64,000 nucleotides of DNA from Streptomyces sp. CB00316 (GTDB lineage Bacteria > Actinomycetota > Actinomycetes > Streptomycetales > Streptomycetaceae), in the NCBI RefSeq assembly GCF_001905595.1, contig NZ_LIXI01000006.1, positions 62,001 to 126,000 on the forward strand. The letters run 5' to 3'. This document shows, piece by piece, positions 1-8,205 of the stretch (position 1 is its first letter; each line of letters opens with the position of its first letter). The notes under the pieces are model-generated. The model did not search any database. It was not told the origin of the DNA and worked only from the letters and a program-made list of their open reading frames with translations. The position numbers and the translations under genes are program-made.

Positions 1-656
1 GGGACCGCGCGGACGGAGTGGATGGCCGCGCCGATCAGGGTGTGGTCGTCGCCCTTGAGGAGGGAGGCGCGTTCGGCCCAGGCCTCGGCGGTGGTGTCGG
101 AGAAGCGCAGTTGGTGCCGGTTGGGCTTCTCGCCGAAGCCGGCGGCGAGGTAGGCGGTGTCCAGCAGGGTGATCCGGATGCCGGCCTCGGCCGCCGCCGC
201 GATCAGCGCCTCGCCCATGGCGTTGGGGTTGGCGTAGGGAATGCCGCCGGGCGCGTGGTGCAGATAGTGGAATTCGCCGACGGAGGTGATGCCGGCCAGA
301 GCCATTTCCGCGTACGTGGCGCGGGCCAGGTCGAAGTAGGTGTCCGGGGTGAGCCGGGACGCCACCTGGTACATCAGCTCGCGCCAGGTCCAGAAGGTGC
401 CGGACCCCACCTGGACCGTGGCGCGCAGGGCCCGGTGGAAGGCATGGGAGTGGGCGTTGGCCAGGCCGGGGAGGGTCAGGCCGCGCAGCGCCGTGGCGCC
501 GGGCGGGGGCGTCTCGACCCCGGTCCTGACCCCGGCGATGCGGCCGCCGGCCACCTCCACGGTGACGTCGGGCTCGACATGGGTCCCGAGCCAGGCGTGG
601 TCCATCCAGTACGTCGCGGTGACGGGCCCGCCCGCCGCCCGGGTTGTCAGCTGCAC
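1..656 (-). CDS. hutF: Formimidoylglutamate deiminase (partial, C-terminus outside window)
   Basis: Amidohydrolase-superfamily enzyme expected to deiminate N-formimino-L-glutamate to N-formyl-L-glutamate and ammonia in histidine degradation. About 218 N-terminal residues are present and the frame stays open to the window edge. The metal-binding HxH motif is visible as H69-S-H71 in a NAHSHAFHR context, after the small beta domain typical of the family. The chosen GTG start at 656 overlaps the end of the M20 amidohydrolase gene by 10 bases, which suggests translational coupling in a hutU-M20-hutF operon; an internal ATG lies 17 codons later. Family and operon position agree, so the function is secure, but the C-terminal half cannot be judged. 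Confidence 0.9.
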   Translation of the reverse strand, partial: MQLTTRAAGGPVTATYWMDHAWLGTHVEPDVTVEVAGGRIAGVRTGVETPPPGATALRGLTLPGLANAHSHAFHRALRATVQVGSGTFWTWRELMYQVASRLTPDTYFDLARATYAEMALAGITSVGEFHYLHHAPGGIPYANPNAMGEALIAAAAEAGIRITLLDTAYLAAGFGEKPNRHQLRFSDTTAEAWAERASLLKGDDHTLIGAAIHSVRAV

Positions 657-1921
657 GCGAGACCTTCCAGTACGTCGGCGAGTGCCCGCACCCCGGCCGT
701 GCAGTCGTCCTCTGCGGCGTGCTCGGCCGGAGAGTGCGAGATGCCGGTGGGGTTCCGTACGAAGAGCATGGCGGTGGGCACCGAGGCGGACAAAATACCC
801 GCATCGTGGCCCGCGCCGGTGCCGAGGACGGGGACGGGGCGCCCCGTGTCGCCGCTCCCCTCCAGGATCTTGGCCAGCTCGTCCCTCAGCGCGTGCTCGA
901 ACTCGACCACGGGCGTGAAGGACTCCCGTACGACGTCGAGGTCGATCCCCACCCGCTCGGCGTACTCCCGGGCGGCCCGCTCGATCCCGGTGACGACGGC
1001 GTCCAGGGTGGCCTGGTCGGCGGCGCGGGAGTCGAGCCAGCCACGGACGAGGGAGGGGATGGCGTTGACCCCGTTGGGCTCGACCGCGATCTTGCCGAAG
1101 GTGGCGAGGGCGCCGGTGAGTTCGGCCTCGCGACGGGCGGCGAGCACGGTCTCGGCGTACGTGAGCATCGGGTCGCGGCGGTCGGCCAGGCGGGTGGTGC
1201 CCGCGTGGTTGGCCTCGCCCCGGAAGTCGAACCGCCAGCGGCCGTGCGGCCAGATGGCGGAGGCGATGCCGACGGGGTCGCCGGTCAGGTCGAGGTCGCG
1301 GCCCTGCTCGACGTGGAGTTCGACGAACGCGCCGATCCGGGCGAGCCGTTCGGGGTCGGGGCCGATGGTCTCGGGGTCGTATCCGGCGCTCTCCATGGCG
1401 GCGGGCAGGGCGATCCCGTCCGCGTCCCGGAGGCGGTGGGCGTCGGCGACGGTGAGCTGTCCGGCGGCGAGCCGGGACCCGACACAGGCGAGACCGAAGC
1501 GGGCGCCCTCCTCGTCACCGAAGTTGGTGATGGCCAGGGGGCGCGTGAACACCACGCCCCGGGAGCGGAGTTCGTCGAGCGCGGCGAAGGAGGAGACCAC
1601 ACCCAGCGGCCCGTCGAAGGCGCCGCCGTCCGGTACGGAGTCCAGGTGCGAGCCGGTGACGACGGCGTCGCCGGCCAGGGGGTCGCCGAGCCAGGCCCAC
1701 TGGTTGCCGTTGCGGTCCCTCTCGTAGGTGAGGCCGCGCGCCTCGGCCTGCGTACGGAACCAGGCCCGGCAGTCGAGGTCCGCCGCCGACCAGGCGTAAC
1801 GCCGGTAGCCGCCGCTGTCGGGGTGGCGGCCGACGGGGGCCAGCTCGCGCCACATGGAGAGGAAGGAGTCACCCGTACGCCACATGGCGCCCGACGTGCT
1901 CTCCGTCGTGCCGGACGGCAT
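647..1921 (-). CDS. M20-family amidohydrolase (allantoate amidohydrolase-like) in the hut operon
   Basis: Zinc peptidase-fold hydrolase of 424 residues, like allantoate and N-carbamoyl-amino-acid amidohydrolases. Visible motifs are S-H92-L-D94 (first metal ligands), GDEEG at 135-139 (general base and bridging carboxylates), H203 in HVEQG, and a C-terminal GISHSPAEH histidine segment. The ATG shares one base with the hutU stop (TGATG arrangement), and the stop overlaps hutF, so all three genes are probably co-translated. Homologues are usually annotated as allantoate amidohydrolase by similarity. Its position between urocanate hydratase and formimidoylglutamate deiminase, with no HutG deformylase in the window, suggests instead a role on a histidine-pathway intermediate; that is inference. 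Confidence 0.88.
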   Translation of the reverse strand: MPSGTTESTSGAMWRTGDSFLSMWRELAPVGRHPDSGGYRRYAWSAADLDCRAWFRTQAEARGLTYERDRNGNQWAWLGDPLAGDAVVTGSHLDSVPDGGAFDGPLGVVSSFAALDELRSRGVVFTRPLAITNFGDEEGARFGLACVGSRLAAGQLTVADAHRLRDADGIALPAAMESAGYDPETIGPDPERLARIGAFVELHVEQGRDLDLTGDPVGIASAIWPHGRWRFDFRGEANHAGTTRLADRRDPMLTYAETVLAARREAELTGALATFGKIAVEPNGVNAIPSLVRGWLDSRAADQATLDAVVTGIERAAREYAERVGIDLDVVRESFTPVVEFEHALRDELAKILEGSGDTGRPVPVLGTGAGHDAGILSASVPTAMLFVRNPTGISHSPAEHAAEDDCTAGVRALADVLEGLACS

Positions 1922-3579
1922 CAGTTGCCCTCCGCCATCGGGACGCGTACGCCCTTGTCCGTGGCGACGGACTCCGCGATGTCGTATCCGGCGTCGACGT
2001 GGCGGATGACGCCCATGCCGGGGTCGTTCGTCAGGACGCGGCGGATCTTCTCGCCCGCGAGCTTCGTGCCGTCGGCGACGGTGACCTGGCCCGCGTGGAT
2101 GGAGCGGCCCATGCCGACACCGCCGCCGTGGTGGAGGGAGACCCAGGAGGCACCGGAGGCGACGTTGACCATGGCGTTCAGAAGCGGCCAGTCGGCGATG
2201 GCGTCGGAGCCGTCCAGCATGGCCTCGGTCTCGCGGTACGGGGAGGCGACCGAGCCGCAGTCCAGGTGGTCGCGGCCGATGGCCAGCGGGGCGGCCAGTT
2301 CGCCGCTCGCGACCATGTCGTTGAAGCGCTCGCCGGCCTTGTCGCGCTCGCCGTAGCCGAGCCAGCAGATGCGGGCGGGCAGGCCCTGGAAGTGGACACG
2401 TTCGCCGGCCATCTTGATCCAGCGGTGCAGCGACTCGTTCTCCGGGAAGAGCTCCAGCATCGCCTTGTCGGTCTTGTGGATGTCGGACGCCTCGCCGGAG
2501 AGGGCGGCCCAGCGGAAGGGGCCCTTGCCCTCGCAGAAGAGGGGCCGGATGTAGGCGGGGACGAAGCCGGGGAAGTCGAAGGCGCGGTGGTACCCGGCGA
2601 GCTGGGCCTCGCCGCGGATGGAGTTGCCGTAGTCGAAGACCTCGGCCCCGGCGTCCATGAAGCCGACCATGGCCTCGACGTGGCGGGCCATCGACTCGCG
2701 GGCGCGCTGGGTGAAGTCGGCGGGCTTCTCGGCGGCGAGGGTGGACATGTCGTCGAAGTCGACGCCGATCGGGAGGTAGGCCAGCGGGTCGTGGGCGCTG
2801 GTCTGGTCGGTGACGATGTCGACCGGCGCACCTTCGGCGAGCATCCGGGGCAGCAGCTCCGCAGCGTTGCCGAGGAGGCCGATGGAGAGCGGGCGGCGGG
2901 CGTCACGGGCCTCGACGGCGAGCTGGAGGGCGTGCTCCAGGTTGTCCGCCTTGACGTCCAGGAAGCGGTGTTCGATGCGGCGCTCGATGGCGCGCGGGTC
3001 GCAGTCGACACAGATCGCGACGCCGTCGTTCATGGTGACGGCGAGCGGCTGGGCGCCGCCCATGCCGCCGAGCCCGGCCGTCAGCGTGATCGTCCCGGCC
3101 AGGGTACCGCCGAACTTCTTCGCGGCGACGGCGGCGAAGGTCTCGTAGGTGCCCTGGAGGATGCCCTGGGTGCCGATGTAGATCCAGGACCCGGCGGTCA
3201 TCTGGCCGTACATGGTGAGGCCGAGCGCCTCCAGGCGGCGGAACTCCTCCCAGTTGGCCCAGTCGCCGACCAGGTTGGAGTTGGCGATCAGGACGCGCGG
3301 CGCCCACTCGTGGGTCTGCATGACGCCGACCGGCCGCCCGGACTGGACGAGCATCGTCTCGTCCTGCTTGAGCGTCCGCAGGGTCCGGACCATCGCGTCG
3401 AACGAGCGCCAGTCGCGGGCCGCCTTGCCCGTGCCGCCGTAGACGACGAGCTTGTCGGGGTGCTCGGCGACCTCGGGGTCCAGGTTGTTCTGGAGCATGC
3501 GCAGGGCGGCTTCCTGCTGCCATCCCAGGGTGCTGAGGGCGCTGCCGCGCGGCGCTCGTACGGGGCGGGGTCCTGACAT
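1921..3579 (-). CDS. hutU: Urocanate hydratase
   Basis: Urocanase, 552 residues, the usual family length. It hydrates urocanate to imidazolonepropionate using tightly bound NAD+ as an electrophile. The glycine-rich NAD site (GLGGMGGAQPLA, 169-180) and the conserved active-site cysteine region (C405 in ICWLGYGER) are present. The ATG at 3579 has a GAGGAGA ribosome site at good spacing; the reading frame continues upstream but lacks urocanase homology there. It is the first gene of the hutU-M20-hutF operon and is divergent from an APC permease. The shared upstream region contains a GTGAA-N6-TTCAC dyad that may be the pathway operator. Confidence 0.97.
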   Translation of the reverse strand: MSGPRPVRAPRGSALSTLGWQQEAALRMLQNNLDPEVAEHPDKLVVYGGTGKAARDWRSFDAMVRTLRTLKQDETMLVQSGRPVGVMQTHEWAPRVLIANSNLVGDWANWEEFRRLEALGLTMYGQMTAGSWIYIGTQGILQGTYETFAAVAAKKFGGTLAGTITLTAGLGGMGGAQPLAVTMNDGVAICVDCDPRAIERRIEHRFLDVKADNLEHALQLAVEARDARRPLSIGLLGNAAELLPRMLAEGAPVDIVTDQTSAHDPLAYLPIGVDFDDMSTLAAEKPADFTQRARESMARHVEAMVGFMDAGAEVFDYGNSIRGEAQLAGYHRAFDFPGFVPAYIRPLFCEGKGPFRWAALSGEASDIHKTDKAMLELFPENESLHRWIKMAGERVHFQGLPARICWLGYGERDKAGERFNDMVASGELAAPLAIGRDHLDCGSVASPYRETEAMLDGSDAIADWPLLNAMVNVASGASWVSLHHGGGVGMGRSIHAGQVTVADGTKLAGEKIRRVLTNDPGMGVIRHVDAGYDIAESVATDKGVRVPMAEGN

Positions 3580-3599
3580 GGCGGTGTCTCCTCGCGACG

Positions 3600-3615
3600 G
3601 TGAACATCTATTCAC
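3600..3615. promoter_or_regulatory. Inverted repeat GTGAA-N6-TTCAC between hutU and permease
   Basis: The 16-bp dyad GTGAACATCTATTCAC lies 21 bp upstream of the hutU ATG and about 98 bp upstream of the permease ATG. Its size and position suit an operator for a dimeric regulator of histidine utilisation. No regulator gene is adjacent; the nearest candidate in the window is the RpiR-family gene at 8206-9051. Function is inferred from position only. Confidence 0.4.
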
Positions 3616-3713
3616 ATCCTGAGGCGCTGAATACTCGTAGTCAACAGGTGCGGTTCGCGCCACGTCCGGGAAAGCGTCTCCCGACCCGTCGCAGGCCCGT
3701 CCCGGAGGCACCG

Positions 3714-5087
3714 ATGAGCACGCCCGGCACACCCGCACCCGCAGCTCCCGAGGCGTCGCCACCCCTCAAACGGGTGCTCGGCCCCAAGCTGCTGATCCTC
3801 TTCGTCATCGGCGACATCCTCGGCACCGGCATCTACGCCACCACCGGGGACGTGGCGGGCAAGGTGGGCGGCGCGCTCTGGCTGCCGTTCGCGATCGGGT
3901 TCGTCGTGGCACTCCTGACGGCGGCCTCGTACGTGGAGCTCGTCGGTAAGTACCCGAAGGCCGCCGGGGCCGCGCTCTACACCCAGAAGGCGTTCAGGAT
4001 CCCCTTCCTGACCTTCATCATCGCCTTCATGGTCATGTGCTCGGGGCTCTCCTCGGCGAGCGCGGCGGCCCGGGCGTTCGGCGGCGACTACCTGGGGGAA
4101 TTCACCGACGCCGTGCCGCCGACCCTTATCGCGGTCCTGTTCATCCTCGCGCTGGCCGCGATCAACCTGCGCGGGGTCTCCGAGTCGGTGAAGGCGAACG
4201 TCGTCCTGACCCTGGTGGAGGTCAGCGGGCTCGCGGTGATCCTGGCGATCGGCGCGTACGCGGTGTTCAGCGGCGACGGGGAGCCCTCCCGGCTGACCCA
4301 GATCGAGTCCGGCGGGACCGGATACGCCCTGCTCACCGGCGTGCTCGGCGCCACCGCGCTCGGCTTCTTCGCCTTCGTCGGTTTCGAGGACTCGGTCAAC
4401 ATGGCCGAGGAGACCAAGGACCCCACCCGCAACTTCCCCCGTGCCATCTTCATCGGCGTGGCCGTCACCGGCACCATCTACATCCTGGTCGCGCTGGTCT
4501 CCTCGCTCCTGGTCGACTCCCGCACCCTGGCCGACTCCAGCGGCCCGCTGCTGGAAGTGGTGAAGGCGGGCGGCGTCGCTTTTCCGCCGAAACTGTTCGC
4601 ACTGATCGCTCTCTTCGCGGTCACCAACTCGGCGTTGATCAACCTCATGATGGCCTCGCGGCTCTGCTACGGCATGGCCAACGAACGCATCCTCCCGCCC
4701 CAGATGGGCAAGGTGCTGGCGGGCCGGCGCACCCCCTGGGTCGGCATCGTCTTCGTCTCCGTCCTGGCGATCGGCCTGGTCTCCACCGGCGAGATCGAAG
4801 GGCTCGGCGACACCACCTCGTTCCTGCTGCTCTGCGTCTTCGGCGTGGTCAACATCGCCGTACTGGTCCTGCGCAAGGACCGGGTGGAGCACCGCCACTT
4901 CCGCACACCGACCGCGCTGCCGGTGCTCGGTGCGATCACCTCGCTGATCCTGGCGAGCCCGCTCGCCGACCGGGGCACCGACGTCTATGTACGCGCGGGG
5001 GTCCTGCTGTTGATCGGCATCGGGCTGTGGGCGGTGAACAAGGCGGTGATGACGGCCCGCGAGAAGTCCGACACCACGAGGGACTGA
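3714..5087 (+). CDS. APC-superfamily amino acid permease
   Basis: Integral membrane transporter of 457 residues with about 12 hydrophobic segments. The first helix carries the GDILGTGIYATTG motif typical of the amino acid-polyamine-organocation family, where the unwound TM1 binds substrate. The ATG at 3714 follows a perfect GGAGG five bases upstream; the frame extends to 3600 without membrane-protein character. The gene is divergent from hutU and shares its control region, so uptake of histidine, urocanate or another hut substrate is a reasonable guess. The family alone does not identify the substrate. Confidence 0.88.
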   Translation: MSTPGTPAPAAPEASPPLKRVLGPKLLILFVIGDILGTGIYATTGDVAGKVGGALWLPFAIGFVVALLTAASYVELVGKYPKAAGAALYTQKAFRIPFLTFIIAFMVMCSGLSSASAAARAFGGDYLGEFTDAVPPTLIAVLFILALAAINLRGVSESVKANVVLTLVEVSGLAVILAIGAYAVFSGDGEPSRLTQIESGGTGYALLTGVLGATALGFFAFVGFEDSVNMAEETKDPTRNFPRAIFIGVAVTGTIYILVALVSSLLVDSRTLADSSGPLLEVVKAGGVAFPPKLFALIALFAVTNSALINLMMASRLCYGMANERILPPQMGKVLAGRRTPWVGIVFVSVLAIGLVSTGEIEGLGDTTSFLLLCVFGVVNIAVLVLRKDRVEHRHFRTPTALPVLGAITSLILASPLADRGTDVYVRAGVLLLIGIGLWAVNKAVMTAREKSDTTRD

Positions 5088-5241
5088 CGCGACGTCACCT
5101 CGTCCTGGCCAATGCTTTCCAGCCGCTCCTTTACACCCTGGGACGCATGTACCAAAGGAAAATGCCAGAACCTCCACCTGCCGTGAGTACGTTGCGTAGC
5201 CTCAGGGTCACAGCCGTACGCCGCGTCGGGAGGGAATCCGC

Positions 5242-5655
5242 GTGCCCGGAATCGACGAGTGCCTGCTCGAAGTCATGAGGCTGCCCGGCGCCCGGGGCGC
5301 CTCGGTGGTCGACTGGACGAGCGGCCTCGCGCTCGGCACCATCGGCGAGTCCCCCAACGGCGACCACGAGGCGACGGCGGCCGAAACGGCGGAGGTCGCC
5401 CGGATGACCGCCGAACAGCCCGCCTTCGCCCACCTGGCCGCAGGGGGCGGAAGCGAACGTTCCGGGGAAGCGCCGAGCACCTCCGTCGAGGACGTCATCG
5501 TCACCACACAAGACGGTTACCACATGCTCCGCTTCGTCGAGACGGCTTTCGACAGCAGCGTCTTCCTCCACCTCTGGCTGAGCCGCTCCGAGGGCAACCT
5601 CGCGATGGCCCGGTTACGTCTGGGCGAGCTGGCCGAGCGGCTGGTGCTGGCATGA
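5242..5655 (+). CDS. Roadblock/LC7-like protein with TTA codon
   Basis: Small soluble protein of 137 residues. Its VVDWTSGLALGTIG segment and its NLAMARLRL C-terminus match the downstream roadblock protein at 7094-7468 (VDYTSGMALGTLG and NLAMARHQL), so the two are paralogues; this copy has an extra charged loop in the middle. Roadblock/LC7 proteins usually dimerise and regulate small GTPases. The GTG start follows a GGGAGGG site. Codon 125 (5614-5616) is an in-frame TTA, rare in Streptomyces and read by the bldA tRNA. Its stop overlaps the next ATG (ATGA). It is probably the first gene of a four-gene unit. Confidence 0.8.
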   Translation: MPGIDECLLEVMRLPGARGASVVDWTSGLALGTIGESPNGDHEATAAETAEVARMTAEQPAFAHLAAGGGSERSGEAPSTSVEDVIVTTQDGYHMLRFVETAFDSSVFLHLWLSRSEGNLAMARLRLGELAERLVLA

Positions 5656-6464
5656 GCGCGATAGCCGCCGACCCCGGCGCCCCCGGGACGGACCGACTCC
5701 CGGTCCTCTCCCCGATGCTCCAGCGCCTCGCCGCCGAACGGGCCACCGGCGCCCTGATGCGCGACCGCGGCACGCTCTACCTCGCCGACGGCCAGGTGGT
5801 GCATGCCGAGAGCCCCGCCACCCCCGGCATCGACGTCCTCCTCACCACCGGCGGCACGTTGCGGCACGAGGGCTGGTGGGACGCGGTGGCGCAGGCCGGG
5901 GCGGGGCGGCGGGTCGGCCGCTACCTCGTGGACAGCGGTCATGTGCCGGGCGGAGCGCTGGAGTTGTGCCACCTGGGCGCGCTGTACGACGCCGCGTTCT
6001 TCGCCCTCGCTCCGACCGGGACACCCGCCCGCTTCCGTTACGGGGTGTCCCACTGGATCGGCCCGGTGCGGCCGGTCCCGGTGGCCGCCGTCCAGCGCGA
6101 GACGCTGCGAAGACGGGAGCTGCTGGACCGGATCTGGCCCGACGCCGCCTGCGACAGCGCCCCGGTCGTCCGGTCGGCGGCGCACCCGGGCGGCAGCCCC
6201 GTCCCCGCCCGCCAGCGTGCCGTCCTGGAGCTGGCCGACGGTCTGCGTACGGCGTCGGACATCGCCCTGGCACTGGGCCGTTCGGCGTTTCACATCCTGG
6301 TCGACCTGCGGCGGCTCGCCGCGGCCGGCCTGGTGGAGGCGGTCCGCGCGCAGCCCTTACCCGCCGCCGCCTCGGCACACGGCCGGGTCACGCTCCCCGA
6401 GGTGACGGCCGACCCCGATATCGCCCTGCTGCGCCGGCTCCGAGACGCATTGGAGGCCCTGTGA
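5652..6464 (+). CDS. DUF4388-type protein with C-terminal winged-helix-like region, TTA codon
   Basis: Protein of 270 residues. The N-terminal half (about 20-150) resembles DUF4388/PatA-type domains: LQRLAAERATGALM, then LYLADGQVVHAESP, a pattern found in bacterial signalling proteins next to roadblock proteins. The C-terminal third contains a helix-turn-helix-like stretch (TASDIALALGRSAFHILVDL). No membrane segment is seen. The ATG overlaps the upstream stop and the TGA overlaps a GTG, so translational coupling is likely on both sides. Codon 236 (6357-6359) is an in-frame TTA. A role as a regulatory partner of the roadblock proteins is inferred from the neighbourhood. Confidence 0.72.
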   Translation: MSAIAADPGAPGTDRLPVLSPMLQRLAAERATGALMRDRGTLYLADGQVVHAESPATPGIDVLLTTGGTLRHEGWWDAVAQAGAGRRVGRYLVDSGHVPGGALELCHLGALYDAAFFALAPTGTPARFRYGVSHWIGPVRPVPVAAVQRETLRRRELLDRIWPDAACDSAPVVRSAAHPGGSPVPARQRAVLELADGLRTASDIALALGRSAFHILVDLRRLAAAGLVEAVRAQPLPAAASAHGRVTLPEVTADPDIALLRRLRDALEAL

Positions 6465-6502
6465 TACGCGCGCTCAGACAGCGTGCCGGGAGGAGACAGC
6501 CG

Positions 6503-6970
6503 ATGGTTCCCGAGGCCGAGACGCGCGGTGTCCTCGACGAGCTCCAGCGGTTACGGGCCAGGGTCCCCCTCCTCGCCGGGGCGCTGGCCGCCTCCACCGA
6601 CGGACTGGTCCTGGCCCACGACACCCCGGGCATCGAGGCCGAGGGCGTCGCCGCCCTCACCGCCGCCGCGCTCGGCGTCTCGATCCGGATGACGGAGGCC
6701 ACCGGCCGCGGCGGCTTCCGGGAGCTCCTGGTCCGCGGCGAGAGCGGCTACATCGCCACCTACGCCGCCGGCTCCTCCGCCGTCCTGACGCTGCTGGCCG
6801 AGGACCGCATCAACGTCGGCCGGCTCCACCTGGAGGGCCGGCGCGCGGGCGCCCGCATCGGCGAACTCGTCGACACCGCCTTGGAACGCGCCGAGCGCAC
6901 GCCCCCCATGCCACGCACCGTACCCTCGCGCGGCGCCCCCAACCGCACGCTCCCGCAGCGCCCCACGTGA
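6503..6970 (+). CDS. Roadblock/LC7 domain protein with TTA codon
   Basis: Roadblock/LC7 protein of 155 residues. LAASTDGLVLAHD, followed by VAALTAAALGVSIRMTEATGRGGFRELLVRGESGYIATYAAGSSAVL in three adjoining stretches, is the conservon-type roadblock pattern. The ATG at 6503 is preceded by GGGAGGAGA at good spacing. An alternative GTG at 6461 overlaps the previous stop. An in-frame TTA occurs at codon 17 (6551-6553; codon 31 from the GTG). The C-terminal 30 residues are proline- and arginine-rich. Conservons encode roadblock proteins with a kinase, a DUF742 protein and a GTPase; those partners are absent here. Confidence 0.85.
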   Translation: MVPEAETRGVLDELQRLRARVPLLAGALAASTDGLVLAHDTPGIEAEGVAALTAAALGVSIRMTEATGRGGFRELLVRGESGYIATYAAGSSAVLTLLAEDRINVGRLHLEGRRAGARIGELVDTALERAERTPPMPRTVPSRGAPNRTLPQRPT

Positions 6971-7093
6971 CCGCTTCCCCCCACCCGTACGCCCCAGACC
7001 ACCGGGACCCACGCCATCACGCGGAACCCCACGCCACGCACACAGAAACGGACCCGGTCACCACGACCGGCCACGGAAAGGAAACGAGCCTCC

Positions 7094-7468
7094 ATGGCGA
7101 ACACCGAAGCCTCACTGAAGGAAGCGATGAGCTCGATCGAGGGCACCACGGGTGTCGCCCTCGTCGACTACACGAGCGGGATGGCCCTGGGCACGCTCGG
7201 CGGCGGCAAGGACTTCAACCTGGAGGTCGCGGCCGCGGGCAACACCGACGTGATCCGCGCCAAGCTCCGCACCATGGAGCACCTGGGGCTCAAGGAGGAG
7301 ATCGAGGACATCCTCATCACGCTGGGCACCCAGTACCACCTCATCCGGCTGCTCAAGACCCGGGGTAGCAACGGCCTCTTCCTCTACCTGGTGCTGGACG
7401 CGAGCCGCGCGAACCTGGCGATGGCCCGCCACCAGCTGAAGAAGATCGAGGCCGAGCTGGAGGTCTGA
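7094..7468 (+). CDS. Roadblock/LC7-like protein
   Basis: Compact acidic protein of 124 residues and a paralogue of the protein at 5242-5655 (shared TSGxALGT and NLAMAR motifs). It starts at an ATG behind a purine-rich GGAAAGGAAACGAG stretch, 123 bp after the preceding gene, so it could have its own promoter or be expressed with the cluster. Unlike the three genes before it, it contains no TTA codon. A dimeric alpha-beta roadblock scaffold is expected; the GTPase or effector it would bind is not encoded nearby. Confidence 0.82.
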   Translation: MANTEASLKEAMSSIEGTTGVALVDYTSGMALGTLGGGKDFNLEVAAAGNTDVIRAKLRTMEHLGLKEEIEDILITLGTQYHLIRLLKTRGSNGLFLYLVLDASRANLAMARHQLKKIEAELEV

Positions 7469-7483
7469 CCCCTCCGGAACCCC

Positions 7484-8053
7484 TCACCGGCGGCGACGCC
7501 GCGCCCCGCCCGGCGCGGCGTCCCCCGCCACCGGACCCGTCGTGCGGTGCCCCTGCACCCGCTTCGCGACCGGGCTGCCGCGCCCGGCCCAGTCGGTGCG
7601 CACCCAGTACAGGACGTCGTCCCGGCGCTCCCGCTGCCCGATCCGCACCGCCTTGGCCCAGAGACCGGCGCCCACTCCCGCGAGCACCAGCCCACCGGCG
7701 CCCGGCAGCGCGAACGAGGACGCCACCGCCGGCACGAACGCCCCCAGCAGCCACCACCGGTGCCCGCGCCGCCACACCCGTACGGTCACGGCCCGGTCCT
7801 GGAGGAAGTCGCCGCGCCCCGCCCGGGAGGCGCCCCGCGCCAACTCCGGGTACCGCCCGCCGCGCGCCAGGACCACGACGGCCGCGGTGACGATGAAGAG
7901 CGCCGCCCCCGTCAGCAGCCCGATCCGGCGTCCGGTCAGCCCCGGTACGAACGCTCCCGCGGCGGCGGCCACCAGCCCGGCCCACCACAGCGGCGCCGCT
8001 CCGGCCCGTACGATCACGGCCACTCTCGCCAGCGACTGTCCTCCGCGCCCCAC
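7484..8053 (-). CDS. Hypothetical membrane protein
   Basis: Protein of 189 residues with about four hydrophobic segments (roughly 20-36, 45-62, 102-117 and 120-133) and a highly basic tail ending in five arginines. The loop between the second and third helices holds RGDFLQDRAVTVRVWRRGHRWW. No enzyme or transport motif was recognised. The GTG start has a GAGAGGGG purine stretch about ten bases upstream. It is convergent with the roadblock cluster. The tail is partly encoded by the terminator hairpin. Confidence 0.65.
   Translation of the reverse strand: MGRGGQSLARVAVIVRAGAAPLWWAGLVAAAAGAFVPGLTGRRIGLLTGAALFIVTAAVVVLARGGRYPELARGASRAGRGDFLQDRAVTVRVWRRGHRWWLLGAFVPAVASSFALPGAGGLVLAGVGAGLWAKAVRIGQRERRDDVLYWVRTDWAGRGSPVAKRVQGHRTTGPVAGDAAPGGARRRRR
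7495..7522. terminator. Hairpin between convergent genes
   Basis: Perfect 11-bp arms GACGCCGCGCC and GGCGCGGCGTC around a six-base loop, 26 bp after the roadblock stop and inside the last codons of the convergent membrane-protein gene. It could end both transcripts. No T-run follows. Confidence 0.55.
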
Positions 8054-8205
8054 GTTCGTACCCCTCTCGCTCCACGCCCGCCGGTCCCTGTGCCGGTCGT
8101 TCCGGTCGTTCGGTCGCGGAGATTAGCGGTCGCGGATGAGGGGTGCGTGAGAATCCGCGAAGTCGCTGGGCTCGGGCCTTCGCCGAAGAGTCCGGCCGCG
8201 GGCCC

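Noticed and set aside
6461..6502. GTG 6461 as start of the third cluster gene
   Set aside because: It overlaps the previous stop, but ATG 6503 has a much better ribosome site and the extra 14 residues lack roadblock homology. It stays possible.
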